Part shown: positions 7,094 to 15,788 of the stretch, one piece after another
How the letters are laid out: each line of letters begins with the position of its first letter
Position numbering within the stretch: position 1 is the stretch's first letter
Assembly (NCBI RefSeq): GCF_010994755.1
Contig: NZ_WHSB02000020.1
Coordinates: 1-64,000 of the forward strand
DNA: 64,000 bases
Direction: 5' to 3'
Source: Shinella lacus
Lineage (GTDB): Bacteria; Pseudomonadota; Alphaproteobacteria; Rhizobiales; Rhizobiaceae
The notes under the pieces: generated by a model
What the model was told of the DNA's origin: nothing
Seen by the model: the letters and a program-made list of their open reading frames with translations, nothing else
The model's database searches: none
Translations under genes and position numbers: made by a program

Positions 7094-7843
7094 ATGAGAG
7101 ATCCAGACAACATGCTCCTGCAGCAGGGTTGGTCGCCCGAATTCCTGTCGACGGCCAATATTGAATCCGTGCAGACCGAATATGAGGTGCTGCACCTCAT
7201 GCGCCAGTGCGCCAACCATTTTCGCTTCAGCCATTTCCTGGTGTCGCGTTTTCCGGCCAATGGCCAGCAGCGCTTTGCCGAGCGCCTGCTCGTCAGCAAC
7301 TGGCCGGCCGATCTCGTGCGCAAATATGATGCGATGAATCTGTTTCACGTCAGCCGTCTGGCGATCGAGACCGGCATGACGAAGCTGCCGGTCCAGGGCG
7401 ACAGCTCGCTTCTGGCACCATCGGACTGGGAAAGCGGCCAGGCCGGCGAGGCGATCACGCTCGCCGAAAGCTACGGCCTTTCCGGCTCCACGGCGCTGCT
7501 CATGCATTCCACGACCTCCGATCCCTATCTGATGGTCTTTTCCGGCACGCGCACGCCGCTTGCCCGGCCGGAGCTGACGGAGCTGCATTTCGCCGCCCTC
7601 CAGCTGTTTGAATGCCTGGAAAAGACCTTTGTCGCGGCGACGGCGGGGCGGGAAAAGCTGTCGAGCCGCGAGGTCGAGTGCCTGCGCTGGGCGGCGGCCG
7701 GCAAGAGCAGCGACGAGATCGCCATCATCCTCGGCATCTCGGTCTATACGGTGAGCAGCTATTTCAAGAGCGCCACCCGCAAGCTCCAGGCCGTCAACCG
7801 CATGCAGGCGATTGCGATCGCGCTCCGCCTGCGCCTCATCTGA
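7094..7843 (+). CDS. LuxR-family regulator without canonical AHL-binding residues
   Basis: A 249-residue protein with an N-terminal autoinducer-binding-like domain (about 20-165) and a C-terminal LuxR helix-turn-helix (about 180-245: LSSREVECLRWAAAGKSSDEIAIILGISVYTVSSYFKSATRKL). In the region matching the TraR/LuxR ligand pocket it reads NWPADLVRKYDAMNLFHVSRL: the pocket Trp and the Asp-Pro pair are absent. It may therefore sense another ligand or none, like VisN/VisR or orphan LuxR solos. No luxI-type synthase is nearby. The ATG at MRDPDNMLL was chosen over an upstream alternative by its purine-rich leader. Confidence 0.8.
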   Translation: MRDPDNMLLQQGWSPEFLSTANIESVQTEYEVLHLMRQCANHFRFSHFLVSRFPANGQQRFAERLLVSNWPADLVRKYDAMNLFHVSRLAIETGMTKLPVQGDSSLLAPSDWESGQAGEAITLAESYGLSGSTALLMHSTTSDPYLMVFSGTRTPLARPELTELHFAALQLFECLEKTFVAATAGREKLSSREVECLRWAAAGKSSDEIAIILGISVYTVSSYFKSATRKLQAVNRMQAIAIALRLRLI

Positions 7844-8080
7844 CTTTTCGTTCGCGCGCGACAGCCCCTCTCTGCGGACCGGGAGGGGCGATCCCGCGTG
7901 CGGCCGGAAAGACGAGGTTTCCGGCCTTCTCTTGCCCTCGGGGCGGCAAGTTTCTATATGTCGCCCCAGAGGCGTTCCGACAGTGACGGGACGCCGCAAC
8001 GGCCGGTTTCCGGCGTTTCAGTCAAAGGTGTCTGCGGCAAGCCCCGAAGGCGGCGGCCGCAACATCGGAACGGACCTCGC

Positions 8081-9277
8081 GTGAACAGTCTCGATTTCGA
8101 CCGGAAGCCAGAAGATACGCGTGTCGTCGTCGCCATGTCGGGCGGCGTCGACAGTTCCGTGGTGGCCGGAATCCTGAAACGCGAGGGCTATGACGTCCTC
8201 GGCATCACCCTGCAGCTCTACGATCATGGCGCCGCCGTGCACCGTGCCGGCTCCTGCTGTGCCGGCCAGGACATCGACGATGCACGCCGCGTCTGCGAAA
8301 CGATCGGCATTCCGCATTATGTGCTGGATTATGAAAAGCGTTTTCGCGAGACGGTGATCAACCCCTTTGCCGAAAGTTACATCGCCGGCGAAACGCCGAT
8401 CCCCTGCGTCGCCTGCAACCAGACCGTCAAGTTCGCCGATCTCCTGGCCACCGCCAAGGAGCTCGGCGCGGATGCGCTGGCGACCGGCCATTACATCCGC
8501 TCGCGCCCGAACCCAACCGCCGCAGCGCCGGAGCGCCGCGCGCTCTATCGCCCGGTCGATGCCGAGCGCGACCAGAGCTATTTCCTGTTCGCGACCACCC
8601 AGGAACAGATCGACTACCTGCGCTTCCCGCTCGGCCATCTCTCGAAGGCCGAAACCCGGGCGCTTGCGGAAGAGATGGGCCTCGTCGTCGCCAAGAAGGC
8701 GGACAGCCAGGACATCTGTTTCGTGCCGCAGGGCAAGTACACCGATATCGTCAACAAGCTGAAGCCGAACGCAGCGCTCGCTGGCGACATCGTGCATATC
8801 GACGGCCGCGTGCTCGGCCAGCATGACGGTATCCTGCATTATACGATCGGCCAGCGCCGCGGCATCGGCATTGCCACCGGCGAGCCGCTCTATGTCGTGT
8901 ATCTCGACGCCCGTTCGCGCCGCGTCATCGTCGGCCCGAAGGAAGCGCTGGAAACGCGCCGCCTCTATCTGCGCGACATCAACTGGCTCGGCGACGGCAA
9001 TCTCGAAACCGTCGCCGCGGCCGGTTTCGATTGTTACGCCAAGGTGCGCTCGACGCGCCCGCCGCGCCCCGCGCGCCTGAAGTCCGGCCCCGGCGGCATC
9101 TATGTCGAGCTTGCGGAAGGCGAAGCCGGCGTCGCGCCCGGCCAGGCCTGCGCGCTCTATTCCGGCGAAGGCGAGGACGCCCGCATCTACGGCGGTGGCT
9201 TCATCCAGCGCTCGGAACGCGAAACGGCAGCTGAAGACGCCCTCAAGCGCATTCTCTCCACCCCCGTGGCCGCCTGA
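8081..9277 (+). CDS. mnmA: tRNA-specific 2-thiouridylase MnmA
   Basis: MnmA activates U34 of Lys, Glu and Gln tRNAs with ATP and installs sulfur. Visible are the PP-loop SGGVDSS (residues 19-25), the catalytic Cys in [12 protein letters not shown], the second catalytic Cys in [12 protein letters not shown], the GHY motif and the C-terminal beta-barrel region. At 398 residues it has the usual rhizobial length. The start is a GTG ([22 protein letters not shown]); longer upstream reading is low-complexity Arg-rich and unlikely to be translated. Confidence 0.95.
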   Translation: MNSLDFDRKPEDTRVVVAMSGGVDSSVVAGILKREGYDVLGITLQLYDHGAAVHRAGSCCAGQDIDDARRVCETIGIPHYVLDYEKRFRETVINPFAESYIAGETPIPCVACNQTVKFADLLATAKELGADALATGHYIRSRPNPTAAAPERRALYRPVDAERDQSYFLFATTQEQIDYLRFPLGHLSKAETRALAEEMGLVVAKKADSQDICFVPQGKYTDIVNKLKPNAALAGDIVHIDGRVLGQHDGILHYTIGQRRGIGIATGEPLYVVYLDARSRRVIVGPKEALETRRLYLRDINWLGDGNLETVAAAGFDCYAKVRSTRPPRPARLKSGPGGIYVELAEGEAGVAPGQACALYSGEGEDARIYGGGFIQRSERETAAEDALKRILSTPVAA

Positions 9278-9332
9278 AAAGCCACGCCCGCCAAGGCCTT
9301 TGCGGACAAAGCGATTTTTGTGCGAACGTCGC

Positions 9333-9362
9333 TTGACACCCGCAGGAACAGCACCTTATAAG
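9333..9362 (+). promoter_or_regulatory. Sigma-70-type promoter of tRNA-Met
   Basis: TTGACA (9333-9338), a 17-nt spacer and TTATAA/TATAAG (9356-9362), a near-consensus housekeeping promoter. Transcription would start about 40 nt before the tRNA. Confidence 0.75.
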
Positions 9363-9410
9363 CCGCCCACCGGACGGAAAACGGACCTCGTTTCCATCGT
9401 CCCTTCGGTC

Positions 9411-9487
9411 GGCGGAGTAGCTCAGTAGGTTAGAGCAGAGGAATCATAATCCTTGTGTCGGGGGTTCGAATCCCTCCTCCGCTACCA
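9411..9487 (+). tRNA. tRNA-Met (anticodon CAU, elongator type)
   Basis: A 77-nt cloverleaf with encoded CCA end. Acceptor GGCGGAG pairs with CTCCGCT; D-arm contains GCTC...GAGC; the anticodon loop reads aatCATaat inside GAGGA/TCCTT; the T-arm has GGGGGTTCGAATCCC(T)C. The first acceptor pair is normal Watson-Crick, unlike an initiator tRNA. A tRNA-Ile with lysidine-modified CAU cannot be fully excluded, but the body matches rhizobial elongator tRNA-Met. Confidence 0.93.
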
Positions 9488-9659
9488 GCCGGAACCACTG
9501 GTAGTTCTGTGTCGATTAAGCTGGCCATATAATCCCTTGATTTTGATTTCGTAGGTTACAGCCTCACCGCCGACGATGCCGCTCGGCTAATCGGTTGCTC
9601 GCTTTGACGATGCTGTCGGACAGGTGTAATCTGCGGGCATATCATTGGGAGCATCAGCC

Positions 9660-9908
9660 ATGCGTGTTGGAGTGCTCGTCGTTGGTTTGGCAATTGCCGC
9701 GATCCCCACCTTGGCGGATGCCCACAATTGCAAATGCCGAAATCGTGGTGTCATGTTCGAGCTTGGCCAGACCTCCTGTCTGAAGGTTGATGGAGGCTCT
9801 TACCTCGCGCGCTGTGAGATGAAGCTCAACGTCTCGTCCTGGACCAAGATCCAGGAAGGTTGCCCCGTGACGGAACGAGCGTATTCGCAGCCGACCCTCA
9901 TCAATTGA
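9660..9908 (+). CDS. Small secreted cysteine-containing protein (82 aa)
   Basis: A signal peptide (MRVGVLVVGLAIAAIPTLADA) precedes a mature part with five cysteines (CKC, SCLK, RCEMK, GCPV). This suggests a small disulfide-stabilised periplasmic or secreted protein. Start supported by GGGAG 9 nt upstream. It lies in the orphan-gene patch downstream of tRNA-Met, and its base composition looks less GC-rich than the flanking core genes. I do not recognise the family. Confidence 0.65.
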   Translation: MRVGVLVVGLAIAAIPTLADAHNCKCRNRGVMFELGQTSCLKVDGGSYLARCEMKLNVSSWTKIQEGCPVTERAYSQPTLIN

Positions 9909-9982
9909 TCGCTTCGTCAGGGCCGCCTTGCCGTTGGTCGAGTGTTCCGCCCACAGTCGCTTCCGGCCGCGGAACCGTTCGG

Positions 9983-10222
9983 CTACAGCGCCTGGAGGCG
10001 TCGCGGGAATGGGGACTGGAGCGTTGATGCCCTTGGGCGGTCCAGCCGATACTGGAAGGTCTCGATCTCGGTATCTGCAAACCGTCCCTGCTCTCGAAGC
10101 GCTATCATCGCCAAGGCAATCAGTTGGCTATCGGTAGCGCAGCCGTCGTCAGGGACAGGGATGAGAGCCAATAGTTCACGGACGCCTCCATTCGTATAGG
10201 CTCTGATGATAACATCCTGCAT
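9983..10222 (-). CDS. Hypothetical protein (79 aa)
   Basis: The reading frame starts MQDVIIRAYTNGGVRELLALIPVPDDG and has a plausible GGGGAAG Shine-Dalgarno 7-8 nt upstream. There is no signal peptide or membrane helix. Composition is ordinary and there are no recognised motifs. It might be a real small rhizobial protein or a chance frame; the ribosome-binding site is the main support. Confidence 0.4.
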   Translation of the reverse strand: MQDVIIRAYTNGGVRELLALIPVPDDGCATDSQLIALAMIALREQGRFADTEIETFQYRLDRPRASTLQSPFPRRLQAL

Positions 10223-10272
10223 GGTCGCTTCCCCAATTAGGGGTAAGCATATACCCGGCTTGTTGATTTGAT

Positions 10273-10563
10273 CTACGTATCGGGAAGGGCGGTTGTGCCA
10301 GACCGGTAGTGTTCGGCGCCGGATGTCACGCGCGAGTCACGACCTTCCGTCGCGGGATTGGGAGATGCCGCGCGTTTGCCAATTTGAGGTAGGAGGCTAC
10401 TCTTCTCGAAGATGAACGTGTCTATGCCGAGCCCAACTGAGAGTACATCGCTGCCCAGGCCGCCGTCCAGGATATCCATTCTCGGACCGCCGGATAGCGT
10501 GTCGCCACCCATGTCGCCAGACAGTTCGTCATTACCACCGCCGCCGCCTAAGACGTCACCTTC
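10273..10563 (-). pseudogene. Fragment of an RTX (calcium-binding repeat) protein
   Basis: The frame encodes about four glycine/aspartate nonapeptide units (DVLGGGGGNDELSGD, GGDTLSGGPRMD, ILDGGLGSDVLS, GLGIDTFIFEK), the parallel beta-roll signature of haemolysin-type secreted proteins. The stretch ends with FIF, typical of the last repeat, then unrelated sequence. Upstream the frame closes at a TGA (10564-10566) in the middle of the repeats, so only the tail of a once larger gene is left. No type I secretion genes are adjacent. This is a decayed remnant, not a working exoprotein. Confidence 0.65.
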
Positions 10564-10576
10564 TCAAATCTCGCTG

Positions 10577-11269
10577 TCAGTTCCGGTCCGCCGGTGTGGG
10601 ATCTTCGCCTCCGCCGGCAGGGCCTAGGCCGCCGCCCATTCCCATGCCGCCACCGCCGCCACCTCCACCTCCACCCCGTGAGCCCTCTTTTCCGCGCTCA
10701 CCCTTGGTGCGGCCGCCGCTGCTTGCCGGGCGGGTCGGGCCTTGCATCGGGATTGCCAGGTCGGATGGAACGGGGTCGAGATCGAGCGCTTCCCGGATGA
10801 AGGCGCGGAGGGAGACGACGAGTTCGTGGGTGTGGACGGGACGGCCCGCGATGAGCTCCCGGGCCGCTTTCTCCGCCAGGCGGACCTGCGCCTCCGTACC
10901 CAGCAGCATGATATCGGAAAGTGCGGCCTCGACGTCGTCGCGTATGCGCCTGCGACGCTCGGAGCTCGCGACGATGCCGTCCGCGTCTTCATCTGCCGGC
11001 TCGGCGGATGGTTCTGCGCGTCGTCGCAGATCGCGAAGATGCGTGGGATCGACGGCGAGATTGCCGGTGAAGGAACCGCCCAAGGTCTTGTAGGCGGCGA
11101 TGAGGGTTTTCAGGCGTTCGTTGATCTGGCGGTTCGTGCGCTCCCGGCGCTGCTGGATCGTGAACATCATGATCAGGCGGATGCCGATGCTGATCAGGGT
11201 GAACAGGGCAAGCCCGATCAGCGTTGCCAGAAGGTTGTACCAGGAGCTGAAATCGAGGTTGCGCAACAT
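10577..11269 (-). CDS. Membrane-anchored hypothetical protein with Gly-rich tail (230 aa)
   Basis: One N-terminal transmembrane helix (about 14-37), then a basic, helical cytoplasmic region (QQRRERTNRQINERLKTLIAAYKTLGGSF) and a middle domain ending near residue 180. The C-terminus is low-complexity: about 20 glycines with methionines. The middle part looks conserved (VEAALSDIMLLGTEAQVRLAEKAARELI) but I do not recognise it. The poly-Gly tract is encoded by GCC/GGC repeats and could be slippage-prone. It sits next to the RTX fragment in the orphan-gene patch. Confidence 0.65.
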   Translation of the reverse strand: MLRNLDFSSWYNLLATLIGLALFTLISIGIRLIMMFTIQQRRERTNRQINERLKTLIAAYKTLGGSFTGNLAVDPTHLRDLRRRAEPSAEPADEDADGIVASSERRRRIRDDVEAALSDIMLLGTEAQVRLAEKAARELIAGRPVHTHELVVSLRAFIREALDLDPVPSDLAIPMQGPTRPASSGGRTKGERGKEGSRGGGGGGGGGGMGMGGGLGPAGGGEDPTPADRN

Positions 11270-11367
11270 GTTATCCAGACTCTTTTGTCGTCAGAGTCCG
11301 GATCATATCCGACGCGTCCGGAAATGCACCCACCACGGATGGGGAACGATGGCTCCTTGGGCGAGGC

Positions 11368-11463
11368 TCATGGAAGACCGGCCGTCAGCCCGATCGCCAG
11401 CATGACGGCAAGGAGTAGTCCAACGGCCAGCCACCGACGGGGCGAGGAATAAAAGAATCTCAT
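11368..11463 (-). CDS. Putative 31-aa membrane peptide
   Basis: An ATG-initiated frame encoding MRFFYSSPRRWLAVGLLLAV followed by MLAIGLTAGLP and a stop. A short basic N-terminus followed by one hydrophobic helix is the classic shape of small bacterial membrane proteins. It lies in a 414-nt stretch without larger genes (11270-11683). The Shine-Dalgarno is weak, so the call is tentative. Confidence 0.3.
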   Translation of the reverse strand: MRFFYSSPRRWLAVGLLLAVMLAIGLTAGLP

Positions 11464-11683
11464 CGCACTTATACCCAGTGCCCACAAACGAGAAATCCGC
11501 ACCCACAGGAGGCACAGGATTTTGATGTCATGCTTGGCAGGGTGCACGCAAGAGCGACGGGATCAAGCACGGCAAACCGCCTGCGCCCGCCGAGGGATCG
11601 TCGGCCTCTTCGCCCGCCGCATCCACATCCCGGTAACCATATCTTCAAGAGATCGTAGCACTGTCTCGCGCAGGAGACAGGCG

Positions 11684-12325
11684 ATGGTGAAGAAGACGAC
11701 CAGGCGGAAGAAGACATCGGGGGCGAAGCGTTCTACGGCGGCGCGGCGGGGCGGCATGGCGCATTGGTATGTGCTGGGCGCGGCCGTCGTGGGCGGGATT
11801 GTCTATATGGACAATTGGGTGCCGGGGCCGGAAACGGCGGCGACCGGGATCCGCACGGCCTCCATCGAGCGCAAGGCCAAGACGGTCGAGCGGGAGGCCG
11901 TTTTGCCGCGGCCGAAGCAGCGGCCGGCCGAAGAGGTGGAGCAGGCGTTGCCTGCGGCAGAAAAGCTGCCGGCTTTTTCGGGAAAATGGTTCATCTGCAC
12001 GACGCAGACCGATTATTGCGTGCTCGACGGCAGCACGATCCTCTATGCCGGTCGCAAGGTGCGGCTGGCCGATATCGATGCGCCGGCGATCGCCGAGGCG
12101 CGCTGCGATGCGGAGCGTTCGCGCGGCGGCGATGCCAAGCTGCGGCTGCGGGAAATCCTGAACGAGGGCGACGTGACGCTGGTTTCGGCCAAAAGCGGCG
12201 CGGAGGGAAAGACGAAGGCGGCGCCGCATCTGGTGTTGCGCGGCGGGCAGTCGATCGGTAACCGGATGGTGCGCGAGGGCCTCGCGAAACCGTGGACGGG
12301 GCGTCATCAATCCTGGTGCGGTTGA
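11684..12325 (+). CDS. SNase-like (thermonuclease-fold) exported protein
   Basis: A 213-residue protein with a very basic N-terminus (MVKKTTRRKKTSGAKRSTAARR), a membrane helix (about 26-43) and a C-terminal staphylococcal-nuclease-like domain (about 105-210). The fold signature is KVRLADIDAPAIAEARCDAER, then MVREGLAKPWTGRHQSWC. The catalytic pattern is incomplete: the Glu after DAP is Ala, so nuclease activity is doubtful. Such proteins are common in rhizobia and resemble ExoI-type annotations. The start has AGGAGA at good spacing. Confidence 0.7.
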   Translation: MVKKTTRRKKTSGAKRSTAARRGGMAHWYVLGAAVVGGIVYMDNWVPGPETAATGIRTASIERKAKTVEREAVLPRPKQRPAEEVEQALPAAEKLPAFSGKWFICTTQTDYCVLDGSTILYAGRKVRLADIDAPAIAEARCDAERSRGGDAKLRLREILNEGDVTLVSAKSGAEGKTKAAPHLVLRGGQSIGNRMVREGLAKPWTGRHQSWCG

Positions 12326-12435
12326 TGGCTTTGACGCTTGCACAACCTGTGCCTTTCCGGCACAAGCCATGCGCAAGCCTGCGGTCCTATGCTTTCCGTT
12401 AACCGGGATGGTGCCGGCTGGAAAGGGACAATGAT

Positions 12436-12597
12436 ATGTCGAAAGACCTCGAGCGCTATAGCGATCCGGACAATGCAACGGTCGCGCTCTTCCTCCTCGA
12501 AAACGATGCGGACGAACTGACGGACATATTGGTGGCCGCGCTGGACGAGGCCTTCCGCATTCTCGACGACGAAGCGTCGCCTGCGACTTTCCACTGA
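12436..12597 (+). CDS. Small acidic protein (53 aa)
   Basis: The frame MSKDLERYSDPDNATVALFL continues to ...DDEASPATFH and stops 14 nt before a strong terminator, so the gene has its own transcription end. It is rich in Asp/Glu and hydrophobic helix residues, with a GGGA-type Shine-Dalgarno. No known motif. The position between two unrelated genes and its own terminator support a real small gene. Confidence 0.55.
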   Translation: MSKDLERYSDPDNATVALFLLENDADELTDILVAALDEAFRILDDEASPATFH

Positions 12598-12610
12598 TCG
12601 CCAAGACGAA

Positions 12611-12641
12611 GAGGGGCCCTTGAGGCCCCTCTCCCTTTTTT
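12611..12641 (+). terminator. Rho-independent terminator
   Basis: GAGGGGCC-cttga-GGCCCCTC followed by a run of T, just after the small acidic protein gene. Confidence 0.9.
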
Positions 12642-12657
12642 AGGGTCGCGAGGCGAA

Positions 12658-13497
12658 TCAGCCGGCGGCCACGACCTGGCGCTGCGTGCCGAGGCCGGCG
12701 ATGGAGACTTCCATGCGGTCGCCGGGCTTCAGGTAACGCGGCGGCTTCATGCCCATGCCGACGCCGGGCGGCGTGCCGGTGGTGATGACATCGCCGGGCT
12801 CGAGCACCATGAACTGCGAAATGTAGTGAACGAGGAAGGGCACCTTGAAGACCATGGTGCTGGAGGAGCCGTTCTGCACCAGTTCGCCGTTGACGCTGAG
12901 CGTCATGGCGAGGTCGCCGGTTTCCACCTCGTCCGTCGTCACGAGCCAGGGACCGATCGGGCCGAAGGTCGGGCAGCCCTTGCCCTTGGTCCACTGGCCG
13001 CCGCGCTCGATCTGGTAGGCGCGCTCGGAGACGTCGTTGCACACGCAATAGCCTGCCACATAATTCAGCGCGTCGGCTTCCGAGACGTAGGACGCGCGTT
13101 CGCCGATGACGACCGCAAGTTCCACTTCCCAGTCGGTCTTTTCGGAGCCGCGCGGAATGAGGATCGTGTCGTCCGGGCCGACGATGCAGGAGGGGGCCTT
13201 GTTGAACAGCACCGGTTCGCTCGGCACGGCCATGCCGCTTTCCGCCGCGTGGTCGGCATAGTTGAGGCCGACGGCGATGAAATTGCCGACGCGGCCGACG
13301 CAGGCGCCGAAGCGGCTGTCTTCCGGGGCGAGCGGCAGGCTCTTCGGATCGATCGCGGCGAGGCGCTTCAGGCCCTCGCGGCCGAGCACGTCGCCGGCAA
13401 TATCCGCCACCACGCCGGAGAGGTCGCGGACCTTGCCGTCTGCATCGATCATTCCGGGCTTTTCCGCGCCCGCCGCGCCAAAGCGCACCAGCTTCAT
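12658..13497 (-). CDS. Fumarylacetoacetate hydrolase-family protein
   Basis: A 279-residue COG0179 member. Members hydrolyse or decarboxylate 2,4-diketo acids and related compounds with a divalent metal. The metal ligands are visible as TDWEVELAVVIG (two Glu) and CNDVSERAYQ (Asp); GVGMGMKPPRYLKPGD is the usual C-terminal motif. Relatives are annotated as ureidoglycolate lyase or 2,4-diketo-3-deoxy-L-fuconate hydrolase; the substrate cannot be decided here. It is divergent from a GntR/FCD regulator across 119 bp with a 14-bp palindrome, suggesting local control by its substrate pathway. Confidence 0.85.
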   Translation of the reverse strand: MKLVRFGAAGAEKPGMIDADGKVRDLSGVVADIAGDVLGREGLKRLAAIDPKSLPLAPEDSRFGACVGRVGNFIAVGLNYADHAAESGMAVPSEPVLFNKAPSCIVGPDDTILIPRGSEKTDWEVELAVVIGERASYVSEADALNYVAGYCVCNDVSERAYQIERGGQWTKGKGCPTFGPIGPWLVTTDEVETGDLAMTLSVNGELVQNGSSSTMVFKVPFLVHYISQFMVLEPGDVITTGTPPGVGMGMKPPRYLKPGDRMEVSIAGLGTQRQVVAAG

Positions 13498-13572
13498 GAG
13501 GTTCTCCGTAAACTGTCCGTTTCACCGATTTCGGTTGCGCGCACCTTCCATCCGGTCTTACATCGAGTCAAC

Positions 13573-13586
13573 GATTTTCGAAAATC
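13573..13586. promoter_or_regulatory. 14-bp palindromic operator candidate
   Basis: GATTTTCGAAAATC is a perfect palindrome in the FAH/gntR divergent region, 31 nt before the gntR ATG. It is a likely site for the adjacent GntR regulator (inference). Confidence 0.45.
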
Positions 13587-13616
13587 CGTGTGATTTTATA
13601 AGTTGGGTGAGGGGCG

Positions 13617-14291
13617 ATGGACCAGAAGAAGCCGGGCGGGCGCACGCTCGCGGGCGATGCCTATGAGGCGATCCGCCAATCGATCCGCACGGGCGCGGTA
13701 AAGCCGGGCGACCGGCTGCGCTTCGCCGACCTTCAGGCACTGTGCGGCATGAGCGTCACGCCGGTGCGCGAGGCGCTGGCGCGGCTGACGGCGGAAGGGT
13801 TCACCGTGCTGGACGATCACCGCGGCTATAGTGTCGCCAGCCTCTCGCTCGCGGAGTTGCGCGACATCACCGCCGCGCGGCAGCTTTGCGAGGGCGAGGC
13901 GCTGCGGCTGTCGGTGACGAAGGGGGATGGGGATTGGGAAGCGGGCCTCGTCGCCGCGCATCACCTCATGGCACGCATTCCGCAGGCGCGAGACGATATT
14001 CCGTCGGTCATGCGGGAGGATTGGGAAGCGCGGCATGCGACGTTTCACGCGGCGCTGATTGCGGCCTGTGGTTCGCCGATCCTGCTGGAAATCTGTGAGA
14101 AGCTGTTTTCACGCGCGGATCGTTACCGGCGCCTGTCGGTCAGCCTCACCGGCGGCGCGCGGGACGTGACGGGCGAACACCGCCGGCTGATGGAGCTCGC
14201 GCTGGCGCGCGATGCAGAGGGGGCGGTAGCGGCACTCCGCGAGCACTACGGCCGGACGGCCGCAGCGCTCGAGGGTTTTTTCAAGGCTTGA
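13617..14291 (+). CDS. GntR-family transcriptional regulator (FadR/FCD type)
   Basis: A 224-residue regulator with an N-terminal winged helix (about 10-75: YEAIRQSIRTGAVKPGDRLRFADLQALCGMSVTPVREALARLTAEGF) and an all-helical FCD effector domain (about 85-215), whose metal/ligand residues include the His in EARHATFHAAL and H in TGEHRRLMELAL. It most probably represses the divergent FAH-family hydrolase and itself. The stop is 3 nt from the end of the convergent NodT gene. Confidence 0.88.
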   Translation: MDQKKPGGRTLAGDAYEAIRQSIRTGAVKPGDRLRFADLQALCGMSVTPVREALARLTAEGFTVLDDHRGYSVASLSLAELRDITAARQLCEGEALRLSVTKGDGDWEAGLVAAHHLMARIPQARDDIPSVMREDWEARHATFHAALIAACGSPILLEICEKLFSRADRYRRLSVSLTGGARDVTGEHRRLMELALARDAEGAVAALREHYGRTAAALEGFFKA

Positions 14292-14294
14292 CGC

Positions 14295-15722
14295 TTACTT
14301 GCTGGCGACAGCCGTCGGCGCGCCGATCTCGGCACCGCCGCCGATCGCCACGTTGAGGGCCACGTAGTCGCGGGCAAGCTGGCGAATTGCCGAAGCGAGC
14401 GCCAGACGGGCGTCGGCGACGTTGCGTTCGGCATCGAGCACGTCGAGGATGGTGCTTGCGCCGCCGCGATAGCTTTCGCGCGCAAGGTTCAGGGTCTGCT
14501 CGAAGGTGCTGACGACCTTGCGCAGGGCTGCGACCGTCTGGCCGTCGCGGATCAGCGCCGTCTGGGCGTTTTCCACTTCCTCGACCGCCTGCAGCACCGT
14601 CGACTTCCAGGTCAGGTACTGCTGCTCGGCTTCAGAGCGGGCGATCTTGACCTGCGCCTTCAGCGCGCCGCCATTGAAGATCGGCAGGCTCAGCGTCGGG
14701 CCGAAGGACCAGCTCGTCAGGTTGCCGGTTGCCGCATTGGTGAAGTTGCGCGTTGCGCCGATCGAGCCGCCGAGCTCGATGCTCGGGTAGAGATCGGCTT
14801 CCGCGACGCCGATGCTGGCTGTCGCCGCCTGGAGACGGCGCTCGGCCGCGCGGATGTCCGGACGGTTGCGGATGAGATCGGCCGGCACGCCGGTGCGCGT
14901 CGCATAACGCGGCATCGGCTGGGCCGAGCCCTTGATCAGGCTGGACGTGATCGTGCTGGCCGGCACGCCGAGCAGCGTCGCGATGTGGTTGGCCGCCTGG
15001 TGGAAGCCGGTTTCGAGCGCCGGCAGGTCGGCGAGCGTCTGGTTGACGAGGCCTTCGGCCTGCAGCACGTCGAGGCTGGAAGCGGCGCCCGCTTCCTTGA
15101 TCTCGTTGGTGAGCTTCAGCGTTTCGCGGCGCGATACCAGGTTCTTGCGGTTAAGCGCCAGCGCTTCCTGGAAGTAGCGCGCATTGACATAGCTCGACAC
15201 GAGATCCGAGAGATAGGCGAGGCGGGCAACGCTGACATCGTCATAGGCAGCGTCGAGCGAGGCATTCGCGGCTTCCTTCGAGCGGCGGTACTGGCCGAAG
15301 AAGTCGAGCAGCCATGAGGCGCTCAAGCCGGCGTTGAGCTGCTTCGAAGACGAGGAATCGCGGCCCGAGGTGCGGCGCAGGTAGTTGCCGTCCTGGCCGC
15401 TGGCATTCGCGTCGGCCGAAGCGCCGATGCTCGGCAGCGCGCCAGCGCCGGCGACGATGACATTGGCCTCGGCCGCCGTGATGCGCTCGAGCGCCTGGAG
15501 CACGGTGAGGTTTTCGCCGAGACCCTGGTGCACGAGATCATTGAGGCGCCGGTCGCGGAACGATTCCCACCACGGATTGAGCGAAACGCTCTCGCCGGTC
15601 GTTGCCTTGCTTTCGGAAAACTTCGCCGGCAGCGCGGTGTCGGGCTTCTGATAATCGGGGCCTACGACGCAGCCCGACAGGAGGAGCATGCTCAGAGGAA
15701 AAAGCGTCCTGGTGAAATTCAT
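14295..15722 (-). CDS. NodT-family outer-membrane efflux lipoprotein
   Basis: A 475-residue TolC/OprM-type channel of tripartite RND pumps. The signal peptide ends in a lipobox LLLSGC (Cys18), then VVGPDYQKP typical of NodT/OprM. Two outer-membrane-efflux repeats follow, with SWLLDFFGQYRRS and SWSFGPTLSLPIFNGG diagnostic. The ATG was chosen to place the signal sequence at the N-terminus. No inner-membrane pump is adjacent, so it could serve the RND systems at 23 or 60 kb. A 9-bp inverted repeat lies about 70-95 nt upstream. Confidence 0.9.
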   Translation of the reverse strand: MNFTRTLFPLSMLLLSGCVVGPDYQKPDTALPAKFSESKATTGESVSLNPWWESFRDRRLNDLVHQGLGENLTVLQALERITAAEANVIVAGAGALPSIGASADANASGQDGNYLRRTSGRDSSSSKQLNAGLSASWLLDFFGQYRRSKEAANASLDAAYDDVSVARLAYLSDLVSSYVNARYFQEALALNRKNLVSRRETLKLTNEIKEAGAASSLDVLQAEGLVNQTLADLPALETGFHQAANHIATLLGVPASTITSSLIKGSAQPMPRYATRTGVPADLIRNRPDIRAAERRLQAATASIGVAEADLYPSIELGGSIGATRNFTNAATGNLTSWSFGPTLSLPIFNGGALKAQVKIARSEAEQQYLTWKSTVLQAVEEVENAQTALIRDGQTVAALRKVVSTFEQTLNLARESYRGGASTILDVLDAERNVADARLALASAIRQLARDYVALNVAIGGGAEIGAPTAVASK

Positions 15723-15788
15723 GGTCATACCTTGTCGGCCGTCGCGGCATATTAACTGAACAAAATCGAGATTCACTCTTTATTCATG

